Assembly (NCBI RefSeq): GCF_017876755.1
Contig: NZ_JAGIOO010000001.1
Span: 4,325,786-4,389,785 of the forward strand
From: Crossiella equi
GTDB taxonomy: Bacteria; Actinomycetota; Actinomycetes; Mycobacteriales; Pseudonocardiaceae
Reading direction: 5' to 3'
Length of the DNA stretch: 64,000 nt
Below, one piece after another: positions 1-10,537 of this stretch. The position numbers and the translations under genes are program-made. Position 1 is the stretch's first letter; each line of letters begins with the position of its first letter. The notes below the pieces were generated by a model. It searched no databases and was not told the DNA's origin. It worked only from the letters and a program-made list of their open reading frames with translations.

Positions 1-3000
1 CGGCTGCTCCTCGTTCCTCGCCTGCCCGTTGGAGCGGGTCTCGTCGTCATGCGTGGACTCGTTGGTCAGGACGTCGATCCTGGCGTGCCGGCCACGACGC
101 AGACCCTGCTGGAAACTTGACATCCTCCCACGAACATTGTCCGCGGAGCGACCGGCAGTCGGCGCCTTCGAGGGCAGCGTCTGCTGACGAGGGGCCGCCG
201 ACCCGGGCACCAGGTGGGCCTTCGGCACGCGCTTGGGCAACCCGGCCGGGGTCTCCGGCTGGAGTGCCTTCGCACTGCTCAGCACGGCCTCGGCCACCTG
301 CCAGCCCTCGTCCGCCGGCGAACGCCACTCAGCGGTGGCGGAACGGCGGCGCACGGTCACCGTCTCATCCTGGGGGCGAGAGGCCGGAGGTTCAACCGCC
401 GCGGGCGGCAGTTCGGTCTCAGGTGCCGGTGCGGGGGCCGGGTCGGGGAGCTTGACCTGCTCGGTCTTGGGCTCGGCTGGGACGGGCGGCTCGGGCAGGC
501 GGACCTGCTCGGTGCGCGGCTCCGCGCGGCGCTCGGGCTTCGGCTCCGGACGCGGTTCCGGCTTCGGCTCGGCCGCCGGGGCGGACTTCTTCACCGGCGG
601 CACCGGGCCCAGGCCCAGGTCGCCACGCTCGGCGCCCAGGTACGGGGTGTTCCCGGTGACCGGTTCGCTGTCCACCGCCTGGAACCACTGCGAGAGCACG
701 GCCTCGTAGATCGGCAGGCGCTCGGTCGGGGCGTCCAGGTCGTACTCGACACCCTTGGGCTGCTCGCCGGTGCCGTTGAGGGCGCCGTAGGCGGGCGGGG
801 TGACCGGCACCCGGGTGACCGGGCGGTCCACCGCCGGCGGCTTGGCCTGCACCGGGGCCGGTGCGGGCGGCGGCGGGGTGGTCTCCTCGACCGGAGCGGG
901 CTCCGGGGCGGGGACGATCGGCTGGAAGATGTCGCGCGGCGTGGCGAGCGGGGCAGCGGGGTCCTGCTCGCCCCGGCCGGAGACGACCGAGACCGGGAAG
1001 TCCGGCTCCTCGAGCAGCTCCTCCGGCACGACCGGGTCGGCCGCGGCCACCGCGGTCTCCGGCTCCGGCGTCGGCTCCGGCTCGGTGAAGACCCGGGGGT
1101 CCGGGAACACCGGCGCGGGGCTCGCCGAGGGCTGGCTGGTCTCGACCGGTTCCTGCGCCGCGGTGAACAGCGAGCGGTGCTCGCCCGTGTTCGTCACCGA
1201 GGCCGCGGTCTGCTGGTACGGCGAGGGCGCCTGGACCGGCGGCTGGGAACCGGTGTGCGACTGGGTGAACAGCGAGGCGGAGGTGCGGCTGGAGGAGCTG
1301 GAGCTCAGCGGCTGCACGAGCTCGGCCGGGACCACCACGAGCGCGGTGGTCCCGCCCTCGATGTCCTCGTTGTTGCGCAGGCGCACGCGGATGTCGTGGC
1401 GCTGGGCCAGGCGGCCGACCACGAACAGGCCCATGCGGCGGGAGACGGCGACGTCGACCTCGGGCGGCTCGGCCAGCCGGGTGTTGTAGTCGTTGATCTC
1501 CTGCTCGGGCATGCCCACACCGCGGTCGCTGATCTCGATGGCCAGCTCGCCCTTGCGGGTGCGGGCCGTGCGCACGGTGACCTTGGTGTTCGGGTCGGAG
1601 AACGCGGTGGCGTTGTCCAGCAGCTCGGCGACCAGGTGGACCACGTCGTTGACCGCGCGGCCCATGACCGCGACGTCGGGCACCGCGGTGACCTGGACGC
1701 GGGCGTACTGCTCGACCTCGGACACCGCCGCGCCGACGACCTCGGCCACCGGCACCGGGCGGGTGAGCCGCCGGGTGAGGTCGGTGCCCGCGAGGACCAG
1801 GAGGTTCTCGGAGTTGCGGCGCATGCGGGTGGCGAGGTGGTCGAGCTCGAACAGGCTGGACAGCTGGTCCGGGTCCTGCTCGTCCTGCTCCAGCCGGTCG
1901 ATCAGGCTCAGCTGGCGCTCGACCAGCGCCTGCGAGCGGCGGGAGAGGTTGACGAACATCGCGTTGACGTTGTCGCGCAGCAGGGCCTGCTCGGCCGCCA
2001 GGCGCACCGCCTCGCCGTGCACCCGGTCGAAGGACCGGGCCACCTGGCCGACCTCCTCGCGGGTGTGCACGGGCACCGGCTCGATGGCCGTCTTGGCGGC
2101 CTCGGTCGGGTCCGGCGCGGCGAGGATGCGCTGCACCGCCTCCGGCAGCCGGGTGTCGGCGACCTCGAGGGCGGTGCGGCGCAGCGTGCGCAGCGGGCGC
2201 AGCAGCGAGTAGGCCACCAGCATGGCCAGGAAGACCGCCAGGGCGAGCGCGGCCAGCACCAGGATGGAGCGGGTGGTGGCCGAGGCGCGCACGGCCGAGG
2301 CCGCCGCGGCGGTGTCGGCCTTGAGCTGCTCGATCAGCGTGTTCTCGACGCGCTGGGTCAGGTTGATGGTCAGCGTGGCCGCGGTGTCCCAGCGGTCAGG
2401 CAGCAGGGCCTGGTCGTTGAACAGGCCCGCGTTGCTGTTGACGTTCGGGTTGTTCGCCAGCTGCAGGACGGCGTCCTGGGTGGAGTTGCCGACGTCGACG
2501 ATCAGACCGGTGACGGTGTCGTCGTACTGGCGGCGCTGCTCCGGCGTCGCGGACTTGCGGAAGTCGTTGCGCGCGGCCTCGAGCTCGGCGTCCGCGGCCA
2601 GCACGGCGCGGACCTGGCTCTGCTCGATGTTCTTCTGCTGGAGGATGTCCAGCAGGATCGCGCGCTTGCGGGAGACCTGCTCCTTCGCGCGGCCGAGGGC
2701 GACCACGGCCAGCTGGAGGCGGATCAGGTCCGGCTGGTCGACCTGGGTGCTCGTCATCTCACCGAGCTCGAGCAGCGTCTTGATCGACTCGGTGTAGTTC
2801 CGGAGGACCTCGGCCTCCGGGTAGGCCGTGCTCTGTGCCACGCGGCGCAGCTGGTTGAGGCGCTCGAGCTGCTGCACGACGGTGGTGTACTGGGTGCGGG
2901 TGGCGTCGTCCAGCGACGGGCCGACCTCGTTGAGCTGGGCCCGCAGCGTCTCGGTGGCGTCGACCACGCGCTTGCGCTGGCGGTCCAGCACGGTCAGCTG

Positions 3001-3333
3001 CTGGTCGTCGTTCTCGGAGGCGACGTAGCGGACCGTGAGGTCCCGCTCACGCTGCAGCTGGTGCACCAGGGTGGCCACGCTGCCCTGCAGCTCGGCCTGC
3101 CGCGCCAACCGGGCCAGCTTGCCCGCCTGGTCGATCTCGTTCGTCACCTGGACGCCGCCCAGCACGAGCGCGACCACCGTCGGGATGAGGAGTACGGCGA
3201 GCAGCTTCGTCCGCAGGCGCCAGTTGCGCAGCCGCCAGCGGGCCGCGCCCGAGTCGGCCACCGTCTTCGCCTGTTGCGGTTTCCCCGTGCCCACCGGTGT
3301 GGAGTCCGGCGTCATGGCTACCCGTTCCTGCAT
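1..3333 (-). CDS. NIT-domain sensor histidine kinase (conservon CvnA type), 3' end off window
   Basis: A membrane histidine kinase with a nitrate/nitrite-type sensing domain. The first membrane segment lies near residues 43-63 and is followed by a long, mostly helical NIT-like extracytoplasmic region to about residue 350. A second membrane segment (about 354-376) leads to a HAMP-like linker and a HATPase_c domain; the N box (ELLDNATAFSDP) is near residue 569 and the G1 motif (DRGVGMP) near 600. A proline/glutamate-rich tail of over 350 residues ends in a basic segment (SSFQQGLRRGRHA) typical of actinobacterial CvnA-like kinases. The frame is open to base 1, so the C-terminus and the expected roadblock, DUF742 and GTPase partners lie outside the window. 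The start is ATG 3333 or ATG 3315; AGGAA sits before the latter. Confidence 0.9.
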   Translation of the reverse strand, partial: MQERVAMTPDSTPVGTGKPQQAKTVADSGAARWRLRNWRLRTKLLAVLLIPTVVALVLGGVQVTNEIDQAGKLARLARQAELQGSVATLVHQLQRERDLTVRYVASENDDQQLTVLDRQRKRVVDATETLRAQLNEVGPSLDDATRTQYTTVVQQLERLNQLRRVAQSTAYPEAEVLRNYTESIKTLLELGEMTSTQVDQPDLIRLQLAVVALGRAKEQVSRKRAILLDILQQKNIEQSQVRAVLAADAELEAARNDFRKSATPEQRRQYDDTVTGLIVDVGNSTQDAVLQLANNPNVNSNAGLFNDQALLPDRWDTAATLTINLTQRVENTLIEQLKADTAAAASAVRASATTRSILVLAALALAVFLAMLVAYSLLRPLRTLRRTALEVADTRLPEAVQRILAAPDPTEAAKTAIEPVPVHTREEVGQVARSFDRVHGEAVRLAAEQALLRDNVNAMFVNLSRRSQALVERQLSLIDRLEQDEQDPDQLSSLFELDHLATRMRRNSENLLVLAGTDLTRRLTRPVPVAEVVGAAVSEVEQYARVQVTAVPDVAVMGRAVNDVVHLVAELLDNATAFSDPNTKVTVRTARTRKGELAIEISDRGVGMPEQEINDYNTRLAEPPEVDVAVSRRMGLFVVGRLAQRHDIRVRLRNNEDIEGGTTALVVVPAELVQPLSSSSSSRTSASLFTQSHTGSQPPVQAPSPYQQTAASVTNTGEHRSLFTAAQEPVETSQPSASPAPVFPDPRVFTEPEPTPEPETAVAAADPVVPEELLEEPDFPVSVVSGRGEQDPAAPLATPRDIFQPIVPAPEPAPVEETTPPPPAPAPVQAKPPAVDRPVTRVPVTPPAYGALNGTGEQPKGVEYDLDAPTERLPIYEAVLSQWFQAVDSEPVTGNTPYLGAERGDLGLGPVPPVKKSAPAAEPKPEPRPEPKPERRAEPRTEQVRLPEPPVPAEPKTEQVKLPDPAPAPAPETELPPAAVEPPASRPQDETVTVRRRSATAEWRSPADEGWQVAEAVLSSAKALQPETPAGLPKRVPKAHLVPGSAAPRQQTLPSKAPTAGRSADNVRGRMSSFQQGLRRGRHARIDVLTNESTHDDETRSNGQARNEEQP

Positions 3334-3814
3334 GGCCCCGTTACTCTTCGAAGCCGCCTCATCACCCTTTTCGGGGGTCTCCGAGCGCGGGGCTTCCCCC
3401 GCGCCACGCTGGCTGGGACCTTTCTCTCGACGGGCCACCCTGGGCTTCCTCTTCCAGCAGCAGTGTCCCGGTCCCTCCCCGGACCGAGGTTGGACTCGCG
3501 AATCGGGCCGAATTGCAGCACAGCTCTGACTCAGGGCGCCAGGGGGGTTGCCGCCCAGCACACGCGCGGCAGAGCTGAGCCACCAGCGGCTAGGCCGGAG
3601 AGCCTAGTGGGAATCACCCACTCCGCGAAAGGGCAAGATTGCGGAACGTGTCCAAAGCTCTACCCGATGTCCCGCTTGTGGGTGGCGTCTGGGTGGATAG
3701 CATCTCGTCCGGCACACTGCGACACTGCGCACAGACACAGCGTCCACCACGGTGTAGTCCCTCGTAGGTCCACCTGGTGAACACCGCGTATGGCAACACG
3801 GCGAGAGGCTCGTG
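3334..3814. other. Intergenic region between divergent genes
   Basis: This 481-bp gap separates the histidine kinase (minus) from the binding lipoprotein (plus) and must carry both promoters. Short open frames here have no family signature and look like compositional shadows. I see no confident operator or RNA structure. Confidence 0.5.
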
Positions 3815-4804
3815 ATGAGGTTGAACAAGCTCGGCCGGTCCCTGGCTGTGGTGCTGAGCACGGCCCTGGTGGCGACGTCCGGGGGTTGCTCCCTGTTCAC
3901 CGGTTCGGGCAGCGCCGACCGGCCCACCCCGGAGAAGCAGACCCTGCGGGTCGGCATCATGCCGATGGTCGACGTGGCGCCGCTGTACATGGCGCGCGAG
4001 GAGGGCAAGTTCGCCGCGGCCGGGCTGAACGTCGAGCTCATCGACCTGCGCACCGAGGACGGTGTGCTCACCGGCCTGAAGAACCAGACCGTGGACGTCG
4101 GCTTCGCCACCCACGTGACCTGGTTCAAGGCCGCCGCCGCCGAGGAGCAGATCCAGCTGCAGGGCGAGGCCTACCAGGCGGGCGGCAACACCATGGCGCT
4201 CGTCACGCTGAAGGACTCCTCCTACACCGCGCTGAACAAGAACCAGGGCGGCCAGAGCCCGCCCATCGCGGTGGACCAGAAGACCGGCCTGGCCGGGCTG
4301 GCCACGAGCGCGACGCTGAACTCCGCCGGGGTGGGCAAGCCCAACCTGCGCGAGGTCTCCTTCGACAAGATGCAGGACGAGCTGGCCACCAAGAAGGTGG
4401 AGGCCGCCTGGATGATCGAGCCGTGGATCACCAAGGCCCAGAAGCAGATCGGTGCCAAGGTGCTCGCGGACACCGCGCGCGGCGGCATGCTGGACTTCCC
4501 GATCTCCGGGTACGCCTCGATGAAGAAGTTCGCCGAGGAGAACCCGAAGACCCTGCGGATCTTCCGCGAGGTCCTCAACGGCGCGCAGCTGCAGGGCGGC
4601 AACCACCTCAAGGTGCAGGAGGTGCTGACCAAGTACGCCGAGGTCGACCAGCAGACCGCCGCCCTGGTGGCGGTGGGCACCTACCCGGTGTCGATCAACC
4701 CGGTCCGGTTGCAGCGCGTCGCGGACATGATGGAGCGGCTCGAGCTGCTCAAGACCCGGCTGGACGTGCAGCAGCTGCTGCCGCCGTCGGACTCGGTCAG
4801 CTGA
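3815..4804 (+). CDS. NMT1/nitrate-sulfonate-type ABC substrate-binding lipoprotein
   Basis: A periplasmic-binding-fold protein of the NMT1/THI5 class (nitrate, sulfonate, taurine or thiamine-precursor binders). The N-terminus is a lipoprotein signal with lipobox SGGCS, followed by [20 protein letters not shown], the usual start of the ligand lobe. GAGAGG at 3803-3808 fits ATG 3815; GTG 3812 is possible. No ABC permease or ATPase lies beside it, so it is an orphan binding protein. It is divergent from a NIT-domain kinase, so it could hand ligand to that sensor or to an unlinked transporter; this is inference. Its stop overlaps the convergent tctA stop by 8 bp. Confidence 0.85.
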   Translation: MRLNKLGRSLAVVLSTALVATSGGCSLFTGSGSADRPTPEKQTLRVGIMPMVDVAPLYMAREEGKFAAAGLNVELIDLRTEDGVLTGLKNQTVDVGFATHVTWFKAAAAEEQIQLQGEAYQAGGNTMALVTLKDSSYTALNKNQGGQSPPIAVDQKTGLAGLATSATLNSAGVGKPNLREVSFDKMQDELATKKVEAAWMIEPWITKAQKQIGAKVLADTARGGMLDFPISGYASMKKFAEENPKTLRIFREVLNGAQLQGGNHLKVQEVLTKYAEVDQQTAALVAVGTYPVSINPVRLQRVADMMERLELLKTRLDVQQLLPPSDSVS

Positions 4805-6299
4805 CGGGGACCCGGCGGAGCGCGCGCACCAGGCGCAGCCCCGCCGGGACCACCAGGCACAGCGCGGCCAGCCCCAGCACGACCTGGGCGAACGTGGTGC
4901 CCACCAGCACCGAGGCATCCCCCTGGCTGACCTGCAGCGCCTTGCGCAGGTTCTCCTCGGCGACCGGGCCGAGCACCAGGCCGAGCACGGTGGGCAGCAC
5001 CGGCCAGCCGTAGCGGCGCATCAGGAAGCCGAGCACACCCAGCGCCAGCAGCACGAGCAGGCCCGCGTACTGCTGGCTGCCCGCGTACGCGCCGAGCGAG
5101 GCGCAGACCAGGATGCCCGCGTACAGGTAGGGCCGGGGCACGCGCAGCAGCCGCGCCCACACGCCGACCAGCGGCAGGTTGAGCACGAGCAGCAGCACGT
5201 TGCCGATGTAGAGCGAGGCGATCAACGTCCAGACCAGCAGCGGTTGGCTCTGGAACAGCAGCGGTCCGGGCTCGATGCTGTAGCTGCCGAACGCGGACAG
5301 CATCACCGCCGCGGTGGCCGAGGTGGGCAGGCCCAGCGTGAGCAGCGGCACCAGCATCCCGGCCGCGCCCGCGTTGTTGGCCGCCTCCGGGCCCGCCACG
5401 CCCTCGATGGCGCCGTTGCCGAACTCCTCGGGCTTGCGCGCGAGTTTCCTCTCCAGCGCGTAGGAGAGGAACGTGGAGATCACCGGGCCACCCGCCGGGA
5501 CCGCGCCGAGCGGGAAGCCCAGCAGCGACCCGCGCAGCCAGGGCTTCCAGGAGCGCTTGAGGTCCTCCTTGGGCAGCCACCAGACCGTGCCCACCGGCAC
5601 CACCTCGGGGTGGCCCCGGCGCAGCGCGGCGGCGGTGTGCAGGGCCTCCCCCACGGCGAACAGGCCCACCGCGGCCAGCACGATGTCCACGCCGTTGACC
5701 AGCTCGCCGATGCCCATGGTGAAGCGTTCCTGGCTGGACATCGGGTCCAGGCCGACAATCCCGAGGGCAAGGCCGAGGGCGAGCGCGGCCACCCCACGCA
5801 GCGGGCTGGCGCCGAGCACGGTGGTGACCGAGCAGAAGGCGAGCACCGCGAGCGCGAAGTAGTCGGCGGAGGTCAGCCGGACCGCCCAGCCCGCCACCTG
5901 CGGGGCCAGCAGCGCCAGCAGCACGGTGCCGATGGTGCCCGCGACGAAGGAGCCGATGGCCGCGGTGGCCAGGGCCTGCGCGCCCCGGCCCGCCCGGGCC
6001 ATCTTGTTGCCCTCCAGCGCGGTGATCACCGAGGCGGACTCGCCGGGGGTGTTGAGCAGGATCGACGTGGTCGAGCCGCCGTACATGCCGCCGTAGAGCA
6101 CCCCGGCGAACAGGATCAGCGCGGCCGCGGGCGGCACCGCGTAGGTGACCGGCAGCAGCAGGGCCACCGTCATCGCCGGGCCGATGCCGGGCAGCACGCC
6201 GACCAGCGTGCCCAGCACCACGCCGAGCAGCGCGAACAGCAGGTTCTGCACGGTCAGCGCGGCGGCGAAGCCCTGCAGGACGTAGTCGAACGTGCTCAC
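4797..6299 (-). CDS. Tripartite tricarboxylate transporter large permease TctA (second set)
   Basis: The 12-TM-type permease of the TTT family, which imports carboxylates such as citrate using a TctC binding protein. It has the family's glycine-rich N-terminal signature ([20 protein letters not shown]) and [20 protein letters not shown], plus the second-half repeat [12 protein letters not shown]. Its 500 residues are a normal length. It is closely similar throughout to the TctA encoded at 7359-8882, indicating local duplication. It starts with GTG 22 bp after tctC; no tctB lies between. It is the last gene of the minus-strand operon. Confidence 0.92.
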   Translation of the reverse strand: MSTFDYVLQGFAAALTVQNLLFALLGVVLGTLVGVLPGIGPAMTVALLLPVTYAVPPAAALILFAGVLYGGMYGGSTTSILLNTPGESASVITALEGNKMARAGRGAQALATAAIGSFVAGTIGTVLLALLAPQVAGWAVRLTSADYFALAVLAFCSVTTVLGASPLRGVAALALGLALGIVGLDPMSSQERFTMGIGELVNGVDIVLAAVGLFAVGEALHTAAALRRGHPEVVPVGTVWWLPKEDLKRSWKPWLRGSLLGFPLGAVPAGGPVISTFLSYALERKLARKPEEFGNGAIEGVAGPEAANNAGAAGMLVPLLTLGLPTSATAAVMLSAFGSYSIEPGPLLFQSQPLLVWTLIASLYIGNVLLLVLNLPLVGVWARLLRVPRPYLYAGILVCASLGAYAGSQQYAGLLVLLALGVLGFLMRRYGWPVLPTVLGLVLGPVAEENLRKALQVSQGDASVLVGTTFAQVVLGLAALCLVVPAGLRLVRALRRVPVS

Positions 6300-6321
6300 A
6301 ACCCTCTTCTTCCCTGTTTAC

Positions 6322-7299
6322 CTAGACAAGCCCGATTTCCGTGAGGACCTTCGTCGCCGCCGCATGCTCGGCCTCCAGGAAGTCCTCGAAGGCGGGCCCG
6401 GTGAGGAAGGCGTCCTCCCAGTCCTTGTCCTTGAGGGTCTGCTTCCACGCGGCGCCGCCGTGCATCTTGGTCAGCGCGGTCTCCAGCTCGGTGCGGCGGC
6501 CCTCCGACAGCGCCCGGGTGGCCACCAGGCCGCGCCAGTTCACGTAGGAGATGGGCAGGCCCAGCTCGGTGAGCGTGCGCACGTCGGGCAGCAGCGCGGA
6601 GCGCTTGTCACCGGAGACCGCCAGCGCGCGCAGGTTGCCCGCCTTGATCTGCTCGGCGTACTCCGAGACACCGGAGATGCCCGCCTTGGCCTCGCCGGAG
6701 AGCAGCTTGGCCACCGACTCGCCGCCGCCGCCCTGGTTGGGCAGGAAGTTGACCTGCTTGGGGTCCATGCCGATCTCGTCGGCGATCAGCCCGGCCAGGA
6801 TGTGGTCCACGTCGGCGATGACCCCGCCGGTGACCACGGTGCCCTTCGGGTTCTGCTTCCAGGCGGTGAGGAAGTCCTGGAGGTTGGTGATCGAGGAGCT
6901 GGCGGGCACGACCAGGGCCATGCTCTCGCCGGTCAGCCGGGCGATCGGGGTGGTGTCCTTGAGGGTCTTGGGCGAGCGCGAGTTCACCACGCTGGCCACC
7001 ATGACCTTGCCCATCACCATCAGCACGCGTTCGTTGCGCTCGCCCGCGAGCTGGCTCAGGCCGGTGATGCCGTTGGCGCCCGCCACGTTGTAGACCTCGG
7101 TGCCGGTGACGAGGTTGTCGCGCTGGAGCACGTTGCGGAGGGCCTCGGCGGTCTGGTGCCAGCCACCGCCCGCCTTGGCCGGGACCATCAGGCGCAGGCC
7201 GGACAGCGGCGCCCCCGGGGCACCGCCGTCCGCGCAGCCCGCCAGCAGCGCGGCGGTCGCCAGGAAGGCCAGGGCGGTGGTTCGTCGTTGAACACGCAT
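6322..7299 (-). CDS. TTT-family substrate-binding lipoprotein TctC (second set)
   Basis: An extracytoplasmic solute receptor of the tricarboxylate (Bug/TctC) family. The N-terminus MRVQRRTTALAFLATAALL leads to lipobox LAGC. The mature part has the family's LRLMVPAKAGGGWHQTAEAL, and later NWRGLVATRALSEGRR. I chose ATG 7299 because it gives a normal signal peptide. A TTG at 7362 overlaps the upstream stop and would add 21 residues, but it makes an unusually long leader. It is paralogous to the protein encoded at 9423-10418. Confidence 0.88.
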   Translation of the reverse strand: MRVQRRTTALAFLATAALLAGCADGGAPGAPLSGLRLMVPAKAGGGWHQTAEALRNVLQRDNLVTGTEVYNVAGANGITGLSQLAGERNERVLMVMGKVMVASVVNSRSPKTLKDTTPIARLTGESMALVVPASSSITNLQDFLTAWKQNPKGTVVTGGVIADVDHILAGLIADEIGMDPKQVNFLPNQGGGGESVAKLLSGEAKAGISGVSEYAEQIKAGNLRALAVSGDKRSALLPDVRTLTELGLPISYVNWRGLVATRALSEGRRTELETALTKMHGGAAWKQTLKDKDWEDAFLTGPAFEDFLEAEHAAATKVLTEIGLV

Positions 7300-7358
7300 G
7301 GCGAGCAACCAACCACAAACCGCTATCGGACCGCAGCGAGTTGGAAAAGAACCAACTT

Positions 7359-8882
7359 TCAATCCGTTGAAGTGGGCACCCGCTTCCCGGCCCTTGTGCG
7401 GAGGGCCTCGCGTGCCCTCAGCACCAGCGGCACGGCCACCGCGAGCACGGCCAGGCCGAGCGCGATGATGGAGAACGGGGTCTGCACCAGCGCGGTCACG
7501 TCACCCTGGTTGATCTGCAACGCCTTGCGTATGTTGGTCTCCGCGACCGGGCCGAGGATGAGGCCCAGCACCGCGGGCGCGACCGGCCAGCCGTAGCGGC
7601 GCATGCAGAAGCCGAGCAGGCCGATGCCCGCCAGCACGATCAGCCCCTGGTAGGCCGCGCTGGCCACGTAGGCCCCGAGCGAGGCGCACAGCAGGATGCC
7701 CGCGTACAGGTACGGGCGCGGAATCCGCAAGATCTTCACCCACAGGCCGACCAGCGGCAGGTTCAGCACCAGCAGCAGCACGTTGCCGACGTAGAGCGAG
7801 GCGATCAGCGTCCACACCAGCTCCGGCTGGAGCTCGAAGAGCAGCGGGCCGGGCTGGATGTTGTAGCTGGTGAACGCGGCCAGCATGATCGCGGCGGTGG
7901 CCGAGGTGGGCAGGCCGAGCGTGAGCAGCGGGACCAGCACGCCCGCGGCGGCCGCGTTGTTCGCCGCCTCCGGACCGGCCACGCCCTCGATCGCGCCCTT
8001 GCCGAACTCCTCCGGCCGCTTGGTGAGCCTGCGCTCCACCCCGTAGGACAGGAAGGTCGTGACCTCGGCGCCGCCCGCCGGGACCGCGCCGATCGGGAAG
8101 CCGATCGCGGTGCCGCGCAGCCACGGCTTCCACGAGCGCTTCAGGTCTTCCTTGGGCAGCCACCACACGCGGTTCACCGGGATCACGTCCGGCATGCCGT
8201 GCCGCAGCCGCGAGGCCACGTACAGCGCCTCGCCGACGGCGAACAGGCCGACCGCGGCGACCACCACCGGGATGCCGCGGCTGAACTCGTCCACGCCGAA
8301 GTCGAAGCGGCTCTGCCCGGTCAGCGACTCGATGCCCATCAGGCCCATGAACAGCCCGACCGCGAGCGAGGCCACACCGCGCAGCGGGGAGGCGCCCAGC
8401 ATCGCGGAGACGGTGCAGAAAGCGAGCACGGTCAGCGCGAAGTAGTCGGCCGAGGTGAGCGAGACCGCCCAGTCGGCGATCTGCGGGGCGATCAGGGACA
8501 GCAGCAGCGTGCCGATGGTGCCCGCGACGAAGGAGCCGATGGCCGCGGTGGCCAGGGCCTGCGCGCCCCGGCCGCGTTTGGCCATCTGGTTGCCCTCGAG
8601 CGCGGTGATGATCGAGGAGGACTCGCCGGGGGTGTTGAGCAGGATGGACGTGGTCGAGCCGCCGTACATGCCGCCGTAGTAGATGCCCGCGAACATGATC
8701 AGCGCGGCGGCCGGGGGCACCGCGAAGGTGATCGGCAGCAGCAGGGCCACCGTCATCGCCGGACCGATGCCGGGCAGCACGCCGACCAGCGTGCCCAGCA
8801 GCACGCCGAGCAGCGCGAACAGCAGGTTCTCCGGGGTGACCGCGCTGGCGAAGCCCTGGAGCAGGGCATCCACCGCGCTCAT
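7359..8882 (-). CDS. Tripartite tricarboxylate transporter large permease TctA (first set)
   Basis: TTT large permease of 507 residues with the same signatures as its paralogue ([56 protein letters not shown]). The open frame extends upstream, but ATG 8882 is chosen because it overlaps the tctB stop (ATGA at 8879-8882), the usual coupling in tctBA pairs. The downstream tctC starts 59 bp after its stop. Confidence 0.92.
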   Translation of the reverse strand: MSAVDALLQGFASAVTPENLLFALLGVLLGTLVGVLPGIGPAMTVALLLPITFAVPPAAALIMFAGIYYGGMYGGSTTSILLNTPGESSSIITALEGNQMAKRGRGAQALATAAIGSFVAGTIGTLLLSLIAPQIADWAVSLTSADYFALTVLAFCTVSAMLGASPLRGVASLAVGLFMGLMGIESLTGQSRFDFGVDEFSRGIPVVVAAVGLFAVGEALYVASRLRHGMPDVIPVNRVWWLPKEDLKRSWKPWLRGTAIGFPIGAVPAGGAEVTTFLSYGVERRLTKRPEEFGKGAIEGVAGPEAANNAAAAGVLVPLLTLGLPTSATAAIMLAAFTSYNIQPGPLLFELQPELVWTLIASLYVGNVLLLVLNLPLVGLWVKILRIPRPYLYAGILLCASLGAYVASAAYQGLIVLAGIGLLGFCMRRYGWPVAPAVLGLILGPVAETNIRKALQINQGDVTALVQTPFSIIALGLAVLAVAVPLVLRAREALRTRAGKRVPTSTD

Positions 8883-9421
8883 CCGACCAGTCCCTGCAAC
8901 GGGCCGCCGGGCAGGTAGGCGCCCAGGCCGAAGACGAACACCGCCCACAGCAGGTGCGACATCACCAGCGCGCAGACGATGATCACCCACCAGCGGCGGG
9001 CGCCGAGCACGACGGCGGTGCCGGCGAACAGCAGGGCGGCGGCCAGCGGCCAGCCGATCCACTCGATCAGCACCGCGTGCCCGGCGAACAGCCCGACCAG
9101 CAGCGCCACCGCGCGGAAGTCGCTGCGCTTGGACAGGTCGACGTCCTCGCCCTCCTCCGGCGGGGCGGCCTGGCCGCGCAGCACCTGCACGGACAGCAGC
9201 ACCGCGACGCCGACCAGCAGGCCGCCGATGAGGTAGGGGAACAGCCTCGGCCCGGCCACCGCGGCCGCGGGCGGCACCATGATCGCCGGGGTCTCGACCA
9301 GGACGTACCCCCCGAGGGCGCCGAGCAGGGCGGTGAGCAGCAGCTCGCCGCTGACGCGGGCTCGGCCGCCCCGGGGGTCGGGACGGCCGAGCTCGGTACC
9401 GCTGTCGTGCGTGGTCCTCAC
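8879..9421 (-). CDS. Tripartite tricarboxylate transporter small permease TctB
   Basis: The 4-TM small subunit of the TTT transporter, 180 residues. Hydrophobic segments lie near residues 25-45, 60-80, 105-130 and 140-165, separated by an acidic loop ([15 protein letters not shown]). GTG start, 1 bp after the tctC stop, and a 4-bp overlap into tctA. It is the only TctB in the five-gene operon, so both TctA paralogues may have to share it or the second set may work without one. Confidence 0.85.
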   Translation of the reverse strand: MRTTHDSGTELGRPDPRGGRARVSGELLLTALLGALGGYVLVETPAIMVPPAAAVAGPRLFPYLIGGLLVGVAVLLSVQVLRGQAAPPEEGEDVDLSKRSDFRAVALLVGLFAGHAVLIEWIGWPLAAALLFAGTAVVLGARRWWVIIVCALVMSHLLWAVFVFGLGAYLPGGPLQGLVG

Positions 9422-9422
9422 G

Positions 9423-10418
9423 TCACTTCACCACGTTGATCTCGGCCAGCATCTTCTTGACCTTGGCCTCGTCCTCCTCGATGAACCGCACGAAGTCATC
9501 GCCGGTGGCGAAGGCGTCCTCCCAGTCCTTGGCCTTGAGGGTCTCCTTCCAGGCCGCGCTCTCGCGCATCTTGGAGACCATGTCGACCAGGGTCTTCTTC
9601 GCGCCGTCGGGCAGGCCGGGCCGGGCCACCACACCGCGCCAGTTCAGGTAGGAGATGGGCACGCCCAGCTCCTTGAGCGTCTTGGTGTCGGGCAGCAGCG
9701 CGGAGCGGCGGTCGCCGGAGACCGCGATCGCGCGCAGCTTGCCGGACTTCACGTGCTCGGCGAACTCCGAGACACCGGAGATCCCGGCACGCACTTCACC
9801 CGAAAGGAGCTTCTGGACGGCCTCGCCACCACCCGAGTTGGGGACGTAGTTGACCAGGCCCGGGTCGATGCCGACCTCGTCGGCGACCAGCCCGGCGAGG
9901 ATCTGGTCCGCGCCACCGGCCGAGCCGCCGGTGATGACGGTGCCCCTCGGGTCCTGCTTCCAGGCGGTCAGGAACTGCTCCAGGTTGATCTCCGGGCGGG
10001 ACGCCGGGATCACGATGATCAAGGACTCACCAGTGAGTTTGGCGATCGGGGTGGTGTCCTTGAGGGTCTTGTCGGACTTGGCCGCGAGGATGCCGCCGAC
10101 CATGACCTGGCCCATCACCATGAGCAGCTTGTCGTCCTTCTCACCGGTGAGCGCCTTGAGGCCGGTGACCCCGCCCGCGCCCTCCACGGTGTACACCTGC
10201 CCGCCGGTGGCCAGCTTCTCCTTCAGCAGCACGTCCTGCATCGCCTGCGCGGACTGGTGCCAGCCACCGCCCGCCTTGGCCGGTGCCATCAGGCGCAGCC
10301 CCGTGACCGGCGCGTTCGCCCCACCACCGCCCGAGCCGGAGCACCCGGCGAGCAGAGTGGCGGCCGTGACGAGGGCGCCGGCGACGAGGGCTCGCCGACG
10401 CTGGATGAGGTGCGGCAT
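9423..10418 (-). CDS. TTT-family substrate-binding lipoprotein TctC (first set)
   Basis: A tricarboxylate-type solute receptor whose signal peptide ends in LLAGCSGSGGGG, a lipobox with a glycine linker. LRLMAPAKAGGGWHQSAQAM and YLNWRGVVARPGLPDG match TctC. A strong GGAGGA nine bases before ATG 10418 sets the start, ahead of a longer frame from 10451. First gene of the operon. A 16-bp perfect palindrome lies about 105 bp upstream and may be its operator. Confidence 0.9.
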   Translation of the reverse strand: MPHLIQRRRALVAGALVTAATLLAGCSGSGGGGANAPVTGLRLMAPAKAGGGWHQSAQAMQDVLLKEKLATGGQVYTVEGAGGVTGLKALTGEKDDKLLMVMGQVMVGGILAAKSDKTLKDTTPIAKLTGESLIIVIPASRPEINLEQFLTAWKQDPRGTVITGGSAGGADQILAGLVADEVGIDPGLVNYVPNSGGGEAVQKLLSGEVRAGISGVSEFAEHVKSGKLRAIAVSGDRRSALLPDTKTLKELGVPISYLNWRGVVARPGLPDGAKKTLVDMVSKMRESAAWKETLKAKDWEDAFATGDDFVRFIEEDEAKVKKMLAEINVVK

Positions 10419-10521
10419 TGCGGGTCTTCCTCCATGTTGGGAAGGGGTCATGGTGGAAAAAGTGCAGGTTGGACGTACCCAGTGATCCCCTGGCTACGGA
10501 CGGCGAGCATTCAAGCACTCG

Positions 10522-10537
10522 AGTGGTGTACACCACT
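10522..10537. promoter_or_regulatory. 16-bp perfect palindrome, DasR/GntR-type operator candidate
   Basis: AGTGGTGTACACCACT reads the same on both strands and lies between the tct operon and the divergent XPB helicase gene. It matches the DasR box A(C/G)TGGTCTAGACCA(C/G)T except at two central bases (TCTAGA becomes TGTACA). It could bind DasR weakly or another GntR-family regulator. Confidence 0.55.

Noticed and set aside
214..3780. 1188-residue open frame on the plus strand
   Set aside because: It is antisense to the histidine kinase, is made mostly of Arg, Gly, Leu and His and has no domain; this is a GC-driven shadow.
3604..4128. 174-residue minus-strand frame upstream of the kinase
   Set aside because: It overlaps the binding lipoprotein gene antisense and has no recognisable family.
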